NCBI RefSeq assembly: GCF_026898155.1
Contig: NZ_CP114029.1
Coordinates: 317,501 to 381,500, forward strand
DNA length: 64,000 bases
Direction: 5' to 3'
Source: Jiella pelagia
GTDB taxonomy: Bacteria > Pseudomonadota > Alphaproteobacteria > Rhizobiales > Rhizobiaceae
Shown here: one piece after another, positions 1-11,168 of the stretch
How the letters are laid out: each line of letters starts with the position of its first letter
Position numbering within the stretch: position 1 is the first letter of the stretch
Translations under genes and position numbers: made by a program
Notes under the pieces: model-generated
What the model saw: the letters and a program-made list of their open reading frames with translations, nothing else
Database searches by the model: none
Told to the model about the DNA's origin: nothing

Positions 1-406
1 CCATCAGGAAGCCGAAGGCATGGATCGGATAGGTCGGGTTCGGGCAAAGGACGACGTCGCCAGGCGCGGTGATCGCCTGGGCCATGTTGGCGAAGCCCTC
101 TTTCGAGCCGAGCGTTGCCACTACCTCTGTCGCCGGATCGAGGGTCACGCCGAAGCGACGCTTGTAATAGCCCGCCTGGGCGCGTCTCAGCCCGGCGATC
201 CCCTTGGAAGCCGAATAGCGGTGGGTGCGCTGGTCCTGGATGACCTCGCAGAGCTTGTCGACGACGAATTGCGGCGTCGGCAGGTCGGGATTGCCCATGC
301 CGAGATCGATGATGTCGGCGCCGCGCGCCCGGGCCGTCGCCTTCAGCCGATTGACTTCTTCGAAGACGTAAGGCGGCAGACGCCGGACTTTGTGAAATTC
401 TTCCAT
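1..406 (-). CDS. Class I/II aminotransferase (AlaC/AatB-like), 3' part outside window
   Basis: This is the N-terminal 135 residues of a fold-type I PLP aminotransferase; the rest lies before base 1. The protein starts MEEFHKVRRLPPYVF and contains LGMGNPDLPTP and YSASKGI, which are typical of the LL-diaminopimelate/alanine aminotransferase branch. A GGAGGA ribosome binding site precedes the ATG at 406. It is followed upstream by a lipoprotein gene on the same strand and by phaC in divergent orientation, an arrangement I recall from Sinorhizobium (aatB next to phbC). The family transfers amino groups between amino acids and 2-oxoacids in the cytoplasm. The exact substrate cannot be read from this part. 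Confidence 0.85.
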   Translation of the reverse strand, partial: MEEFHKVRRLPPYVFEEVNRLKATARARGADIIDLGMGNPDLPTPQFVVDKLCEVIQDQRTHRYSASKGIAGLRRAQAGYYKRRFGVTLDPATEVVATLGSKEGFANMAQAITAPGDVVLCPNPTYPIHAFGFLM

Positions 407-481
407 TTTTCTCGTCCTCCGGCACCATGCCGGCCAATGATATTACGAATGAAACAATGCGCGGGCCTATGCGGCCTGGGA

Positions 482-937
482 CTACTGGCCCGCCTGAATC
501 TCACGAAGAACGTCTTCCGGCGTCCGGCTCGGCGTCGCCCCGGTGCCGACGCTGACGGAGGCCTGCTCCGGCTTTCGTGCAAGGGCGGCCTCGACATCCT
601 CGGCCTGCTGGCGCTTCAGGCGGTTCATCCGGGCGATCGCGGCTTCGTAGCTGCGGTTCGAAACGCCGCCCCGTCGCCGGTTCGCGAGAGCTGCCGCCCG
701 CTGCTCCTGGGCCGCGACCGCGGCATCGTCGACCTGCGGCGCCGCGACGTTGGGATAGGCTCCGAGCAGCGGATAACCGTCCGGCCCGAGCCGCTGGCCG
801 GAGCGGCCATCCGGCGCAACGGGCTGATAGGCGACGTTCTGGACCGACATCGGCGCATCATAGGCGGATTGGCAGCCGGAAACAAAGGCAGCCATTGCGG
901 CTGCCGCCACCGCTCGAATCGCGATCCGTCCGATCAT
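482..937 (-). CDS. Small lipoprotein of unknown function
   Basis: This 151-residue protein has a short basic N-terminus, an alanine-rich hydrophobic stretch and a lipobox ending in Cys22 (VSGC), so it is predicted to be exported and lipid-anchored. The mature part is Pro/Ala/Gln-rich, with a charged, probably helical segment at about residues 75-125 (many Arg, Glu, Gln). No enzyme motif is visible. It lies 75 bases upstream of the aminotransferase on the same strand and is divergent from phaC, separated by 213 bases that must hold both promoters. Function is unknown. Confidence 0.75.
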   Translation of the reverse strand: MIGRIAIRAVAAAAMAAFVSGCQSAYDAPMSVQNVAYQPVAPDGRSGQRLGPDGYPLLGAYPNVAAPQVDDAAVAAQEQRAAALANRRRGGVSNRSYEAAIARMNRLKRQQAEDVEAALARKPEQASVSVGTGATPSRTPEDVLREIQAGQ

Positions 938-1150
938 CCCGTTATGCCCTCTTCACGAAGCGGCCATCCGCACAATCCGCTTCTCATCCGCGACGTCTGT
1001 GTCATATCCCACAGGTAAGGCGATTACAAAGAACACCACGCCGCTTTAATGTCGCCGTTGCAAGAAAAGCGCGTGAAGCCGATGCCACCGGTCAGCAGGA
1101 GCTGCGCGCAGAACGCCGCCTCGCTGCCCGAAGCCCAGGGAGGACTGACC

Positions 1151-3012
1151 ATGGCCACCAAGACGCCGAATCCGGAAGCCGAAAAGTCGACCAAGACGGC
1201 GAGCGGCCCGTTCGACGCGCGCGCCGAGGAGTTCGTCGTCAAGGATCCCGAAGCTTTCGGGCTCAACATGGCGCGCATGCTGGAACAGATCGGCAAGGCC
1301 GCCGCCGCCTGGGTGGCGCCCCGTGAGAAGGGCGACTTCGTCGATGGCGGGCCCGTCCAGATTTCCGAGGTCGTCCAGACGCTGTCGCGCGTTTCGGAAT
1401 ATTGGATGACCGATCCGGCCCGGGCAATGGAGGCCCAGACCAACCTCTTCGCCAGCTACATGGGCATCTGGAACAACTCGATCCGCAGGATGGCGGGCGA
1501 GATGCCGGAGAGCCCGGTGGATGCGCCAAAGGGGGACAAGCGCTTCGCGGCCGCCGACTGGAACGAGAACCTTTTCTTCGACTTCGTCAAGCAGACCTAT
1601 CTGCTGACCACCCGCTGGGCCGACGACCTCGTCGAACGCGCCGACGGGCTCGATCCGCATACGCGGCAGAAGGCGGCCTTCTACGTCCGGCAGATCTCCA
1701 ACGCGCTGGCTCCCTCGAACTTCGTCATGACCAACCCCGAGGCTCTACCGGGAGACCGTCGCTTCGAATGGCGAGAACCTCGTCAAGGGCATGAAGATGT
1801 TCGCCGAGGACATGGCAGCGGGCCATGGCAATCTGAAGCTGCGCCAGGCCGACTACACGAAATACCAGGTCGGCCGCGACATGGCGGTGACGCCGGGCAA
1901 GGTCGTCGCGGAGAACGAGGCTCTGCCAGATCATCCAGTATGCGCCGAAGACCGAAACGGTGTTCAAGCGCCCGCTGATGATCGTGCCGCCCTGGATCAA
2001 CAAGTTCTACATTCTCGACCTCAACCCGGAAAAGTCGCTGATCGGCTGGCTGGTCCAGCAGGGCGTGACGGTCTTTGTCGTCTCCTGGGTCAATCCGGAC
2101 GAGCGCCACGCGGAAAAGGACTGGCAGGCTTACATCGAGGAGGGCATCCGCTTCGGCCTCGACACGGTGGAAAAGGCGACCGGCGAAAAGGAAGTCAACG
2201 CCGTCGGTTATTGCGTCGGCGGCACGCTGCTCGGCGCCTCGCTGGCCTATCTGCAGGCGAAAGGCGACGAACGCATCAAGTCGACCACGTTCCTCACCAC
2301 CCAGATCGACTTCACCCATGCCGGTGACCTCAAGGTCTTCGTCGACGAGACGCAGCTGAAGACGCTCGAAAAGGCGATGGACCAGAAGGGATATCTGGAG
2401 GGCTCGCAGATGGCGACGGCCTTCAACCTTCTTCGGTCGGGGGATCTGATCTGGCCGTATTTCGTCAACAACTACCTGCGCGGCAAGGAGCCCCTGCCCT
2501 TCGACCTTCTCTACTGGAACGCCGATTCGACCCGCATGCCGAAGGCCAACCACCTGTTCTATCTGCGCAACTGCTATCACGAGAATCGGCTGTCGCGGGG
2601 CCGCATGGAGATCGGCGGGGTGAAACTCGACCTTACCAAGGTGACGATGCCGATCTACAACCTCGCCACCAAGGAAGACCACATCGCCCCGGCCCGCTCG
2701 GTCTTCACCGGCTGCTCGGCCTTCGGCTCGAAGGTCGACTTCGTCCTCACCGGCTCGGGCCACATCGCCGGCGTCGTCAACCCGCCCGCCAAGTACAAGT
2801 ATCAGTACTGGACCGGCCCGGCGCCAAAGGACGTCGGCTCCTACGAGGACTGGCTGCTCGCCGCCAGCCAGACGCCCGGCTCCTGGTGGGGTCACTGGCT
2901 CGAATGGCTGACGCCGCATCTGGGCGAAAGGGTCGAGCCGCGCACCCCGGGGAGCAAGAAGCTGAAGGCCATCGAGGATGCGCCGGGACGGTATGTGAGG
3001 GTGAAGTCGTGA
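1151..3012 (+). CDS. phaC: Class I poly(3-hydroxyalkanoate) synthase, two single-base frameshifts as given
   Basis: PhaC polymerises (R)-3-hydroxyacyl-CoA into storage polyester at the granule surface. The start at 1151 follows a GGAGGACTGACC ribosome binding site. The N-terminal PhaC domain is read from 1151 to about 1741, then the frame changes twice, at GAGGCTC 1739-1745 and GAGGCTC 1917-1923. Removing one G at each site restores a continuous product of about 619 residues, the normal length for class I. The lipase-like box GYCVGG, with catalytic Cys near residue 354, and the downstream TKEDHIAPA (Asp) and GSGHIAG (His) segments are all present, so the gene is otherwise intact. I infer that the shifts are consensus errors rather than mutations, because both fall on the hexamer that is hit elsewhere in this window. 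Confidence 0.93.
1739..1745. other. Probable +1 error at a GAGCTC site (phaC, first)
   Basis: The sequence reads GAGGCTC. Removing one G gives GAGCTC and restores the PhaC frame through an Asn-Pro-Glu-Leu-Tyr segment of the family. It is one of five insertions at this hexamer in the window. Confidence 0.85.
1917..1923. other. Probable +1 error at a GAGCTC site (phaC, second)
   Basis: The sequence reads GAGGCTC inside a Glu-Asn-Glu-Leu-Cys-Gln segment of PhaC. Removing one G joins the middle part of the protein to the catalytic domain. Confidence 0.85.
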
Positions 3013-3494
3013 ACCCGTTTCGCAATATCCAGACGAGCGCACGTCGATGGCGGGCAGCCGTCCCCGTCGCCATCGTGGCCACAGTGATTGCCACCGCGGC
3101 ACCGGCGCTCGCCGCCGGGCCTCAAGGAATCGCCATCGCCGAAGCGCCGGAAGCAGGCTCGGGCGTCTGCCATGCGAGCAGCCCCGACAGCGGCTTTGCC
3201 TGTGCTCGGGAGAAGTGCGTCGCCGAATCCGGCCTGGAGCCGAGCGATTGTCTGCGGGTTCTCTGGTGCTATCCTGCGGGCTGGACGGCCGACCTATTCC
3301 TGCAGAATGCGGACGGATTCCACTTCCACCGCTATCTGTGCGGCGCGGACACGCGTGCTGAGATGGTCTCGCAGGCGAAAGCCGTGTGCACCGCCCCCGG
3401 AAAGTCCGACTATCTCGAATGCTCGTTCGCCCGAGCGTGGGATGCAGACGGGAACGAGGTCGAAATCAGCGACGAGCTGCGTCCGGCCCGGTGA
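3009..3494 (+). CDS. Secreted cysteine-containing protein of unknown function
   Basis: A GTG start overlaps the phaC stop (GTGA), so translation is probably coupled to phaC. The 161-residue product has a basic N-terminus, a hydrophobic core and an Ala-rich cleavage region ending PALAAGP, a clear Sec signal peptide. The mature part has about eight cysteines, suggesting disulfides in the periplasm, and a tryptophan- and aromatic-rich centre (VLWCYPAGW). It resembles short DUF4189-like periplasmic proteins in general look, but I cannot name the family. A role in polyester metabolism is not supported by anything but position. Confidence 0.65.
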   Translation: MNPFRNIQTSARRWRAAVPVAIVATVIATAAPALAAGPQGIAIAEAPEAGSGVCHASSPDSGFACAREKCVAESGLEPSDCLRVLWCYPAGWTADLFLQNADGFHFHRYLCGADTRAEMVSQAKAVCTAPGKSDYLECSFARAWDADGNEVEISDELRPAR

Positions 3495-3721
3495 GAACCA
3501 GGACTGTCGGAGCATTCCGCACAGACAGATTCTGGATTGCCGCGAGGATCTGGACGCGGTAGAGGACTGCGTGGGTTCGGGGCACCCGCCGTCCGCAGGC
3601 CGCTGGCCATGGTGAAGCTCCTGGAACGACACGGTCGAACGCTCGAAACGGGCATCGCTGGCCGGTGGTAATGCGGACGCCGCCCTTTGGCCGTCATGCG
3701 ATGCCGGAAAGAGCTTCCGCC

Positions 3722-4168
3722 ATGACGACGTCCTATACCCCTCTACCCTCTCTCCCCGTCCTGAAGGATCAGGCCCGGCGCCTGCGTGCCTCATTGGACG
3801 CGACCGGCCAGCCGATCTCCCATTGCCGGGCGCTGGAACTCGTCGCCCATCAGCACGGCTTCCGCGACTGGAATACGCTGCATGCCCGGCTCGGCAACAG
3901 GCCGCGGCTCTCGCCCTACACGATCGGTGCCAGGGTCGCGGGCTCCTATCTCGGCCAGCGCTTTTCCGGCGAGGTGATCTCGGCGGGCGTCTTCGAGAGC
4001 GATCCGACCCGCATCCGGCTGACGCTCAAATTCGACGAGCCAGTGGACGTCGTCACCTTCGACAGCTTCTCCTCGTTTCGGCACCGGGTGAACTGCGTCG
4101 TCGACGACACCGGACGCAGCCGCGAAAGGACATCAAACGGGCGGCCGCATGTGGAACTCGCCTGGTAG
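3722..4168 (+). CDS. Glyoxalase-superfamily-related small protein
   Basis: This 148-residue protein has an N-terminal segment with the pattern LKDQARRLRASLDATG, then ISHCRALELVAHQHGFRDW. That pattern marks the glyoxalase-related domain often annotated as glyoxalase superfamily protein in alphaproteobacteria. The second half is beta-rich. I chose the ATG at 3722 because it immediately precedes this domain; an earlier in-frame ATG at 3665 would add residues with no family character. It stands alone between the secreted protein and sfsA. Enzymatic activity is not demonstrated by any metal-binding motif I can see. Confidence 0.7.
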   Translation: MTTSYTPLPSLPVLKDQARRLRASLDATGQPISHCRALELVAHQHGFRDWNTLHARLGNRPRLSPYTIGARVAGSYLGQRFSGEVISAGVFESDPTRIRLTLKFDEPVDVVTFDSFSSFRHRVNCVVDDTGRSRERTSNGRPHVELAW

Positions 4169-4224
4169 CCGTCCGGCCGCGACATTGACCCGGCGGGGGC
4201 GAGCCGCTACCCGCCGGGTCCATC

Positions 4225-4938
4225 ATGGTCCCATTCCCCTCGCCTCTCATCCCCGGCCGCCTGATTCAGCGCTACAAGCGTTTCCTCGCCGACGTGACGA
4301 TCGACGGCGAGGACGAGCCCGTCACCGTCCACTGCCCCAATCCCGGTGCGATGATGGGACTGAAGGCACCGGGCTCGCGCGTCTGGCTGTCCCGCTCGAC
4401 CAACGCCAAGCGGAAGCTGCCGCTGACGCTGGAGATCGTCGAGGCGGACGACACGCTGGTCGGCATCAATACCGGCCTGCCCAACCGGCTGGCCGAAGAG
4501 GCGGTCGCGGCAGGGCTCGTCCCTGCCCTCGCCGGCCTCGGACCGGCACGGCGCGAGGTGCGCTATCAGGCAAACTCGCGGGTGGATCTTCTCTATGAGG
4601 ATGCGGACAGGCGCCCGGTCTATGTCGAGGTGAAGAACGTCCATTTGATGCGGCAGCCTGGCCTCGCCGAATTTCCCGACTGTGTGACGACACGCGGCGC
4701 GAAACATCTGTCAGATCTCGCCGCCGAAGTCCGGGCCGGCGCCCGCGCGATCATGCTCTACGTCGTGCAGAGGGCCGACTGCGACCGCGTCGCCTTTGCC
4801 GCCGATCTCGACCCCGCTTATGCAGCCGGCTTCGTCGAAGCACGGCGCCATGGGGTTGAAGCCTACGCCGTTCGGTGCGACATCACGCTGATGGGGATAA
4901 CCCCCACACGCACCATTCCGATCGTCGAGCGACCATGA
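4225..4938 (+). CDS. sfsA: DNA/RNA nuclease SfsA family protein
   Basis: The 237-residue product matches the full length of SfsA. Recognisable segments are an N-terminal OB-like part (RLIQRYKRFLADV), the HCPNPGAMMG loop, NTGLPNRLAEEA, and a C-terminal part resembling a PD-(D/E)XK nuclease fold with RVDLLYE, YVEVKNVHL and FPDCVTTRGAKHL. SfsA was first named for stimulation of sugar fermentation and binds DNA; its cellular role is not settled. Its stop codon overlaps the start of map (ATGA), so the two are co-translated. The sfsA-map-radC order is common in Rhizobiales. Confidence 0.93.
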   Translation: MVPFPSPLIPGRLIQRYKRFLADVTIDGEDEPVTVHCPNPGAMMGLKAPGSRVWLSRSTNAKRKLPLTLEIVEADDTLVGINTGLPNRLAEEAVAAGLVPALAGLGPARREVRYQANSRVDLLYEDADRRPVYVEVKNVHLMRQPGLAEFPDCVTTRGAKHLSDLAAEVRAGARAIMLYVVQRADCDRVAFAADLDPAYAAGFVEARRHGVEAYAVRCDITLMGITPTRTIPIVERP

Positions 4939-5786
4939 CAACCTATCTCGAGGCAGAGGCGAACCCGATCCGCAACACCGGGGCCATCCGGCTCTATGGG
5001 CCCGAAGCCTTCGAGGGCATGCGCCGCGCCTGTCAGCTTACGGCCCGCTGCCTCGACGGCCTCGCCGAAATCGTCGTTCCCGGCGTAACGACCCAGGCGA
5101 TCGACGAATTCGTCTATGATTTTGCGCTGGCCAACGACGCCGTACCTGCCACGATGAATTATCGCGGCTATACCAAGAGCGTCTGCACCTCGATCAACCA
5201 CGTCGTCTGCCACGGCATCCCGAACGACAAACCCCTCAAAGAGGGCGACATCGTCAATATCGACGTGACGCTGGTCATCGACGGCTGGCACGGTGATTCC
5301 TCGCGCATGTATCCGGTCGGCAAGCTGAAGCGCGCCGCCGAGCGGCTCTGCGAGGTCACCTACCGCGCGCTGCTTCTCGGCATCGAGGCGGTCAGGCCGG
5401 GCGGCCATATCGGCGACATCGGCGAGGCCATCCAGTCCTATGCCGAGAGCGAGCGCTGCTCGGTGGTGCGCGACTTCTGCGGCCACGGCGTCGGCAAGCT
5501 GTTTCACGATGCGCCGAACATCCTGCATTACGGCCGTCGCGGCGAAGGCGCCGAGATGAAGCCCGGCATGATCTTCACCATCGAGCCGATGATCAATCTC
5601 GGTCGACCGCATGTGAAGATCCTCAATGACGGCTGGACGGCGGTGACCCGCGACCGGACGCTCTCGGCCCAGTACGAACACACGCTCGGCGTCACTGAGG
5701 ACGGCTGCGAGGTGTTCACCCATTCCCCCGGCGGTCTTGATACGCCGGGCATCGCCTTCGAGCGCGAACCCGCCTCGGCCGAATAG
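4935..5786 (+). CDS. map: Type I methionine aminopeptidase
   Basis: Map removes the initiator methionine from nascent proteins in the cytoplasm. The ATG at 4935 overlaps the sfsA stop in an ATGA. The 283-residue protein shows the pita-bread peptidase motifs in order: [10 protein letters not shown] with the substrate-binding His, [17 protein letters not shown] with two metal-binding Asp, [10 protein letters not shown] with a metal His, and MIFTIEPMI with a metal Glu, followed by [12 protein letters not shown] with the last Glu region. Length is normal for the bacterial form without an N-terminal zinc finger. radC follows after seven bases. Confidence 0.96.
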   Translation: MTTYLEAEANPIRNTGAIRLYGPEAFEGMRRACQLTARCLDGLAEIVVPGVTTQAIDEFVYDFALANDAVPATMNYRGYTKSVCTSINHVVCHGIPNDKPLKEGDIVNIDVTLVIDGWHGDSSRMYPVGKLKRAAERLCEVTYRALLLGIEAVRPGGHIGDIGEAIQSYAESERCSVVRDFCGHGVGKLFHDAPNILHYGRRGEGAEMKPGMIFTIEPMINLGRPHVKILNDGWTAVTRDRTLSAQYEHTLGVTEDGCEVFTHSPGGLDTPGIAFEREPASAE

Positions 5787-5793
5787 GCCGGCC

Positions 5794-6594
5794 ATGGCAC
5801 CGGCGGGCGAGCGAAGCGACGACGACGAGCCCGGCGGTTCCGGCCAGGGCGGCTTGCCCGGCCTCGAGGAGCGTCCGGGCAACTCGCCGCGAATGGCACC
5901 CACCAGCGTTCCGGCAAAGACCTCATCCCACCATGACGGCCACCGCGACAGGCTGCGCGAGCGCTTTTCGACCGCCGGCGAAGACGCACTCGCCGACTAC
6001 GAGCTGCTCGAACTCATCCTCTTCCGGACGATCCCGCGCAGGGATGTCAAGCCGATCGCCAAGGCGCTGATCGCCCGCTTCGGCTCGCTCGCCGAGGTGC
6101 TCGGCGCCCCTCAGAAACGCCTGACCGAAATCCCGGGCGTCAAGGACGCCGTCGCACTCGATCTCAAGGTCGTCGCGGCCGTCAACCGGCGGGCGATGCG
6201 CTCGGCCGTGCGCCAGCGCGAGGTGCTCTCCTCCTGGACGGCGGTTCTCGACTACTGCACCGCGGCGATGGCCCACGAGGCCCGCGAACAGTTCCGCATC
6301 CTGTTTCTCGACAAGAAGAACGCCCTCATCGCCGACGAGGTGCAGGGCACCGGCACGGTCGACCACACGCCGGTCTATCCGCGCGAGGTCGTCCGCCGAG
6401 GCCTGGAGCTGAACGCCACGGCGATCATCCTCGTCCACAACCACCCGTCCGGCGATCCAACGCCGTCGCGCGCCGACATCGAGATGACCAAGACGATCAT
6501 CGACACGGCAAAGCCACTCGGCATCGCGGTCCACGATCACATCATCATCGGCAAGAACGGCCATGCCAGCCTCAAGGGGCTGCGGCTGATCTAG
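5794..6594 (+). CDS. radC: RadC/JAMM domain DNA repair-associated protein
   Basis: The 266-residue product carries a helix-hairpin-helix-like N-terminal half and a C-terminal JAB1/MPN/Mov34 metalloprotease-type domain with the signature [14 protein letters not shown] (His-X-His, Ser, Asp). The first roughly 45 residues are Gly/Ser/Pro-rich and weakly conserved, so the true start could be one of several in-frame ATGs; 5794 is the first after the map stop. The biochemical role of RadC is unresolved despite its repair name. It ends the sfsA-map-radC run and converges on the aspartate aminotransferase gene. Confidence 0.9.
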   Translation: MAPAGERSDDDEPGGSGQGGLPGLEERPGNSPRMAPTSVPAKTSSHHDGHRDRLRERFSTAGEDALADYELLELILFRTIPRRDVKPIAKALIARFGSLAEVLGAPQKRLTEIPGVKDAVALDLKVVAAVNRRAMRSAVRQREVLSSWTAVLDYCTAAMAHEAREQFRILFLDKKNALIADEVQGTGTVDHTPVYPREVVRRGLELNATAIILVHNHPSGDPTPSRADIEMTKTIIDTAKPLGIAVHDHIIIGKNGHASLKGLRLI

Positions 6595-6684
6595 CTTGCG
6601 CACGACGTGCAGGACCGGGCCAACCGCCGCGTCGGCGACCACGGTCAGTCACTCGTTTTCCGGCCGTCGGTCCGCGGCCAAGCC

Positions 6685-6718
6685 GATCTGAAGTTCCTCG
6701 CGGGCGGAACTTCAGATC
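6685..6718. terminator. Perfect 13-bp inverted repeat between convergent genes
   Basis: GATCTGAAGTTCC at 6685-6697 pairs exactly with GGAACTTCAGATC at 6706-6718 around an 8-base loop. It sits in the 185-base gap between radC (+) and the aminotransferase (-), where a bidirectional transcription stop is expected. No T-run follows on either side, so it could also be an RNA-stabilising hairpin. Confidence 0.5.
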
Positions 6719-6779
6719 TCAGACCGCGCCGCCTCGAAGACCCACCATGTCGCGGAAGGGCTTAACGCTGGCGGAACGC

Positions 6780-7985
<1,206 letters not shown>

Positions 7986-8261
7986 TCAGATCTCCGATGA
8001 TAAGCAGATGAGAACGCGGCGCCGGACTCGTTCCGGGCGCCTTGACAAACGGCGCGAAACTAGTCCCGGCCGGCCGAAGGCGCAAGCTGGAATGATGGCC
8101 GACAAGCGTCGACCTGCCCCGGCCTCCCAAGGCGTGGAAACACCAAAGACCGAACACCGGAAAGCGGGACGACAAGCCGATCCGGATGGCATATTCCGCC
8201 TGAGGGAAGACGCCACTCTCTGTCTGAACGGCGTTGGACGCGGAACCGAACGAGGCAAGCG

Positions 8262-9338
<1,077 letters not shown>

Positions 9339-9412
9339 CGTCTCCGCGCCGGTCCGTCCGGGCTTGGGGGGAGAGCCGAGGCGGACCGGCGCATGAAGAT
9401 CGCGGCTATCGT

Positions 9413-9763
9413 TCAGCGGTAGGCGATGACGGGGCAGCCGCGGACGCGGGCGAAACGCACCAGCGCGTGGCTGCGGTGCTTGCGGCCTGCAACCGTGATG
9501 GAGTGACGGTTGACGCTGCGGATGTGCGCGCGGTGGATGCCGAAATGCCGGGCCTTGCGCAGTGCTTTGCCGGGCGTGCAGGTCGCGCGGCGGATATGCC
9601 GGCCGTGGGCGCGATGACCGCGATGGCCGACGAGTTCGACGCCGCCGCTGCCGATCGAGATCGTGGCGCGAAAGTCGCCGGCGGATGCGGCTGTGGGTGC
9701 GGCGACGCCGGCGGCACCGAGGGCGGCGACGACGCAGAGGGTCTTTGCAAGATTCTTGAACAT
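9413..9763 (-). CDS. Secreted basic His/Arg-rich protein, unknown function
   Basis: The ATG at 9763 follows AAGGAGAAACCGG, a strong ribosome binding site; a longer frame to 9859 lacks one. The 116-residue product has a Sec signal peptide ending near AASAGD. The mature domain is strongly basic, with histidine- and arginine-rich stretches (GHRGHRAHGRHIRRA) and two cysteines. No known family is recognised. Binding of nucleic acid, metal or polyanions would fit the composition but is inference. Confidence 0.65.
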   Translation of the reverse strand: MFKNLAKTLCVVAALGAAGVAAPTAASAGDFRATISIGSGGVELVGHRGHRAHGRHIRRATCTPGKALRKARHFGIHRAHIRSVNRHSITVAGRKHRSHALVRFARVRGCPVIAYR

Positions 9764-9948
9764 TCCGGTTTCTCCTTGGGCTTCGCTCTCTCGGCGCTTT
9801 TCCTTCGCCGATGGTTCGAAGATGACAGGAGGCCGCTGAACGATGCCGGAAGGCGACATTCATGTCGCATTCACACTATGACGTAGGGGAAGATTCCGGG
9901 CTGCTGACCGCCTCGACCGGCACGAACAGGAAAGCGCTTGCCGGTCGA

Positions 9949-10557
9949 TCAGCCGAGCCGGCGCATCCAGAACTGCATCGGCTTGTCGGTCTCGCCCCGT
10001 TCGCCGATATCGCGCCAGCGCATGTGCGAGACGAGGCCATCGATCCGCTCGTAGCCACGCTTTTTCCAGAAGCCGTCGAGCGGCACGTAGCCTTGCGGCC
10101 GGGCGGGATGGTCATCCGGCCTGACGACGCCGCAAAAGGCCGCGATCCTATAGCCGCCGGCGCGCGCTGCCTGTTCCCGCGCATCGAAGAAGCGATGGCC
10201 GGCGCCCTGGCCGCGATAGTCCGCCAGGAGCACCGACTCGCCGAGATAGAACACTTCGGCCGGATCGATGCCCTTTTCGCGGAAGGCTTCGGAGAGCTGC
10301 GGCTGGTGGTCGCCGAGCGGCGCTGCGGTCGCCGCGCCGACGATTTCGCCCGCGCCGGTCCGCGCGATCACCGCCATCGCGCCGGGCGATTTCGCGTATG
10401 AGGCGAGATAGGCCCGCTCGTAGTCCGCATCGCCGTCATAGAGATATGGATAGGCCCGGAAGACGGTGATGCGCAGCCGAGCGAGATCGTCGAGGATTGG
10501 CCCGATCGCTTCGCCCGAGAGGACTTCGAAGGAGAGATCGCCTTTCGCTCCGGCCAT
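9949..10557 (-). CDS. GNAT family N-acetyltransferase
   Basis: The 202-residue protein has the GNAT core: beta-strand VIARTGAGEIVGAATAAPL, then YLGESVLLADYRGQGAGHRFFDARE with the acetyl-CoA-binding R-G-Q-G-A-G-H loop, and a C-terminal FWKKRGYERIDG segment. The acceptor substrate is not predictable. It starts 14 bases after the stop of the SnoaL-like gene on the same strand, so the two are probably one transcript. Confidence 0.83.
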   Translation of the reverse strand: MAGAKGDLSFEVLSGEAIGPILDDLARLRITVFRAYPYLYDGDADYERAYLASYAKSPGAMAVIARTGAGEIVGAATAAPLGDHQPQLSEAFREKGIDPAEVFYLGESVLLADYRGQGAGHRFFDAREQAARAGGYRIAAFCGVVRPDDHPARPQGYVPLDGFWKKRGYERIDGLVSHMRWRDIGERGETDKPMQFWMRRLG

Positions 10558-10571
10558 GCCGCCCTCGCCGC

Positions 10572-10985
10572 TCAGGCCTTCGAGACCGCCGCAATCCAGG
10601 CGGCGAGGTTATAGTAGGTGGTGACGCGGGTGATCCTGCCGTCCTCCAGCGAGAAGAACTGGCCGGCCGGGATCGAATAGGCCTGGTTCGACGCTTCCGG
10701 CAGACGGGCTGCCGTCTCCCGGTAGCGCCCCCGCACGGTGAACTCGGCCGCCGCCCGCATGCCGTCCTCGGAGGCGAAGACGACGATGTCGGCGAGCGTC
10801 TCGTCATAGTGGCGGTGCATCGTCGCCATGAAGACGCGAAAACCCTCGCGGCCGATCTCGCGGCCGCCTTCGTTGACGTCGTGGGCAACGTCCTCGTCGA
10901 GCAGCGCCAGCATCGTGTCGACGTCGCCGGCGTTGAAGGCTTCGAGGTAACGGTGGATCAGGGCTTCGGTGTCGGCTCGGGTCAT
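10572..10985 (-). CDS. SnoaL-like / NTF2-like ketosteroid isomerase family protein
   Basis: The start at 10985 follows GAAGGATGCCCG. The 137-residue protein has the cone-shaped NTF2-like pattern: an N-terminal helix (TEALIHRYLEAFNAGDV), DTMLALLDEDVAHDVNEGG, EGFRVFMATMHRHYDETLAD, and beta strands ending FFSLEDGRITRVTTYYNLAAW. The fold hosts diverse isomerases, dehydratases and binding proteins, so no reaction is assigned. It is probably the first gene of a two-gene unit with the downstream acetyltransferase. Confidence 0.8.
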   Translation of the reverse strand: MTRADTEALIHRYLEAFNAGDVDTMLALLDEDVAHDVNEGGREIGREGFRVFMATMHRHYDETLADIVVFASEDGMRAAAEFTVRGRYRETAARLPEASNQAYSIPAGQFFSLEDGRITRVTTYYNLAAWIAAVSKA

Positions 10986-11064
10986 CGGGCATCCTTCGGG
11001 TGAGGCGGACAATCTGTTTCGCTCCGCCCTACCCGTCAACCGCCCGAAATGCCAGCCTTGCCGT

Positions 11065-11168
11065 TAGAGCGGCATGAGGTGAGCTTCGCTCACCCTTCCG
11101 CTCAATCTTCTTGTTGGAGCATGATCTTTCCCGAAAACCGGTTCCCACTTTTCGGGATCATGCTCTAG
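11065..11168. repeat. Rhizobiales palindromic intergenic repeat, copy 1
   Basis: The core is a nested inverted repeat: GAGCATGATC at 11117-11126 pairs with GATCATGCTC at 11156-11165, with CCGAAAA and TTTTCGG arms inside around an ACCGGTTCCCA centre. Upstream is a second small hairpin, GGTGAGC 11078-11084 with GCTCACC 11088-11094. The whole unit from TAGAGCGG to the final CTAG is matched by 56661-56765. This core is the widespread rhizobial mosaic repeat (RIME-like). Its right end contains the stop codon of the lipoprotein at 11165-11653. Confidence 0.85.
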
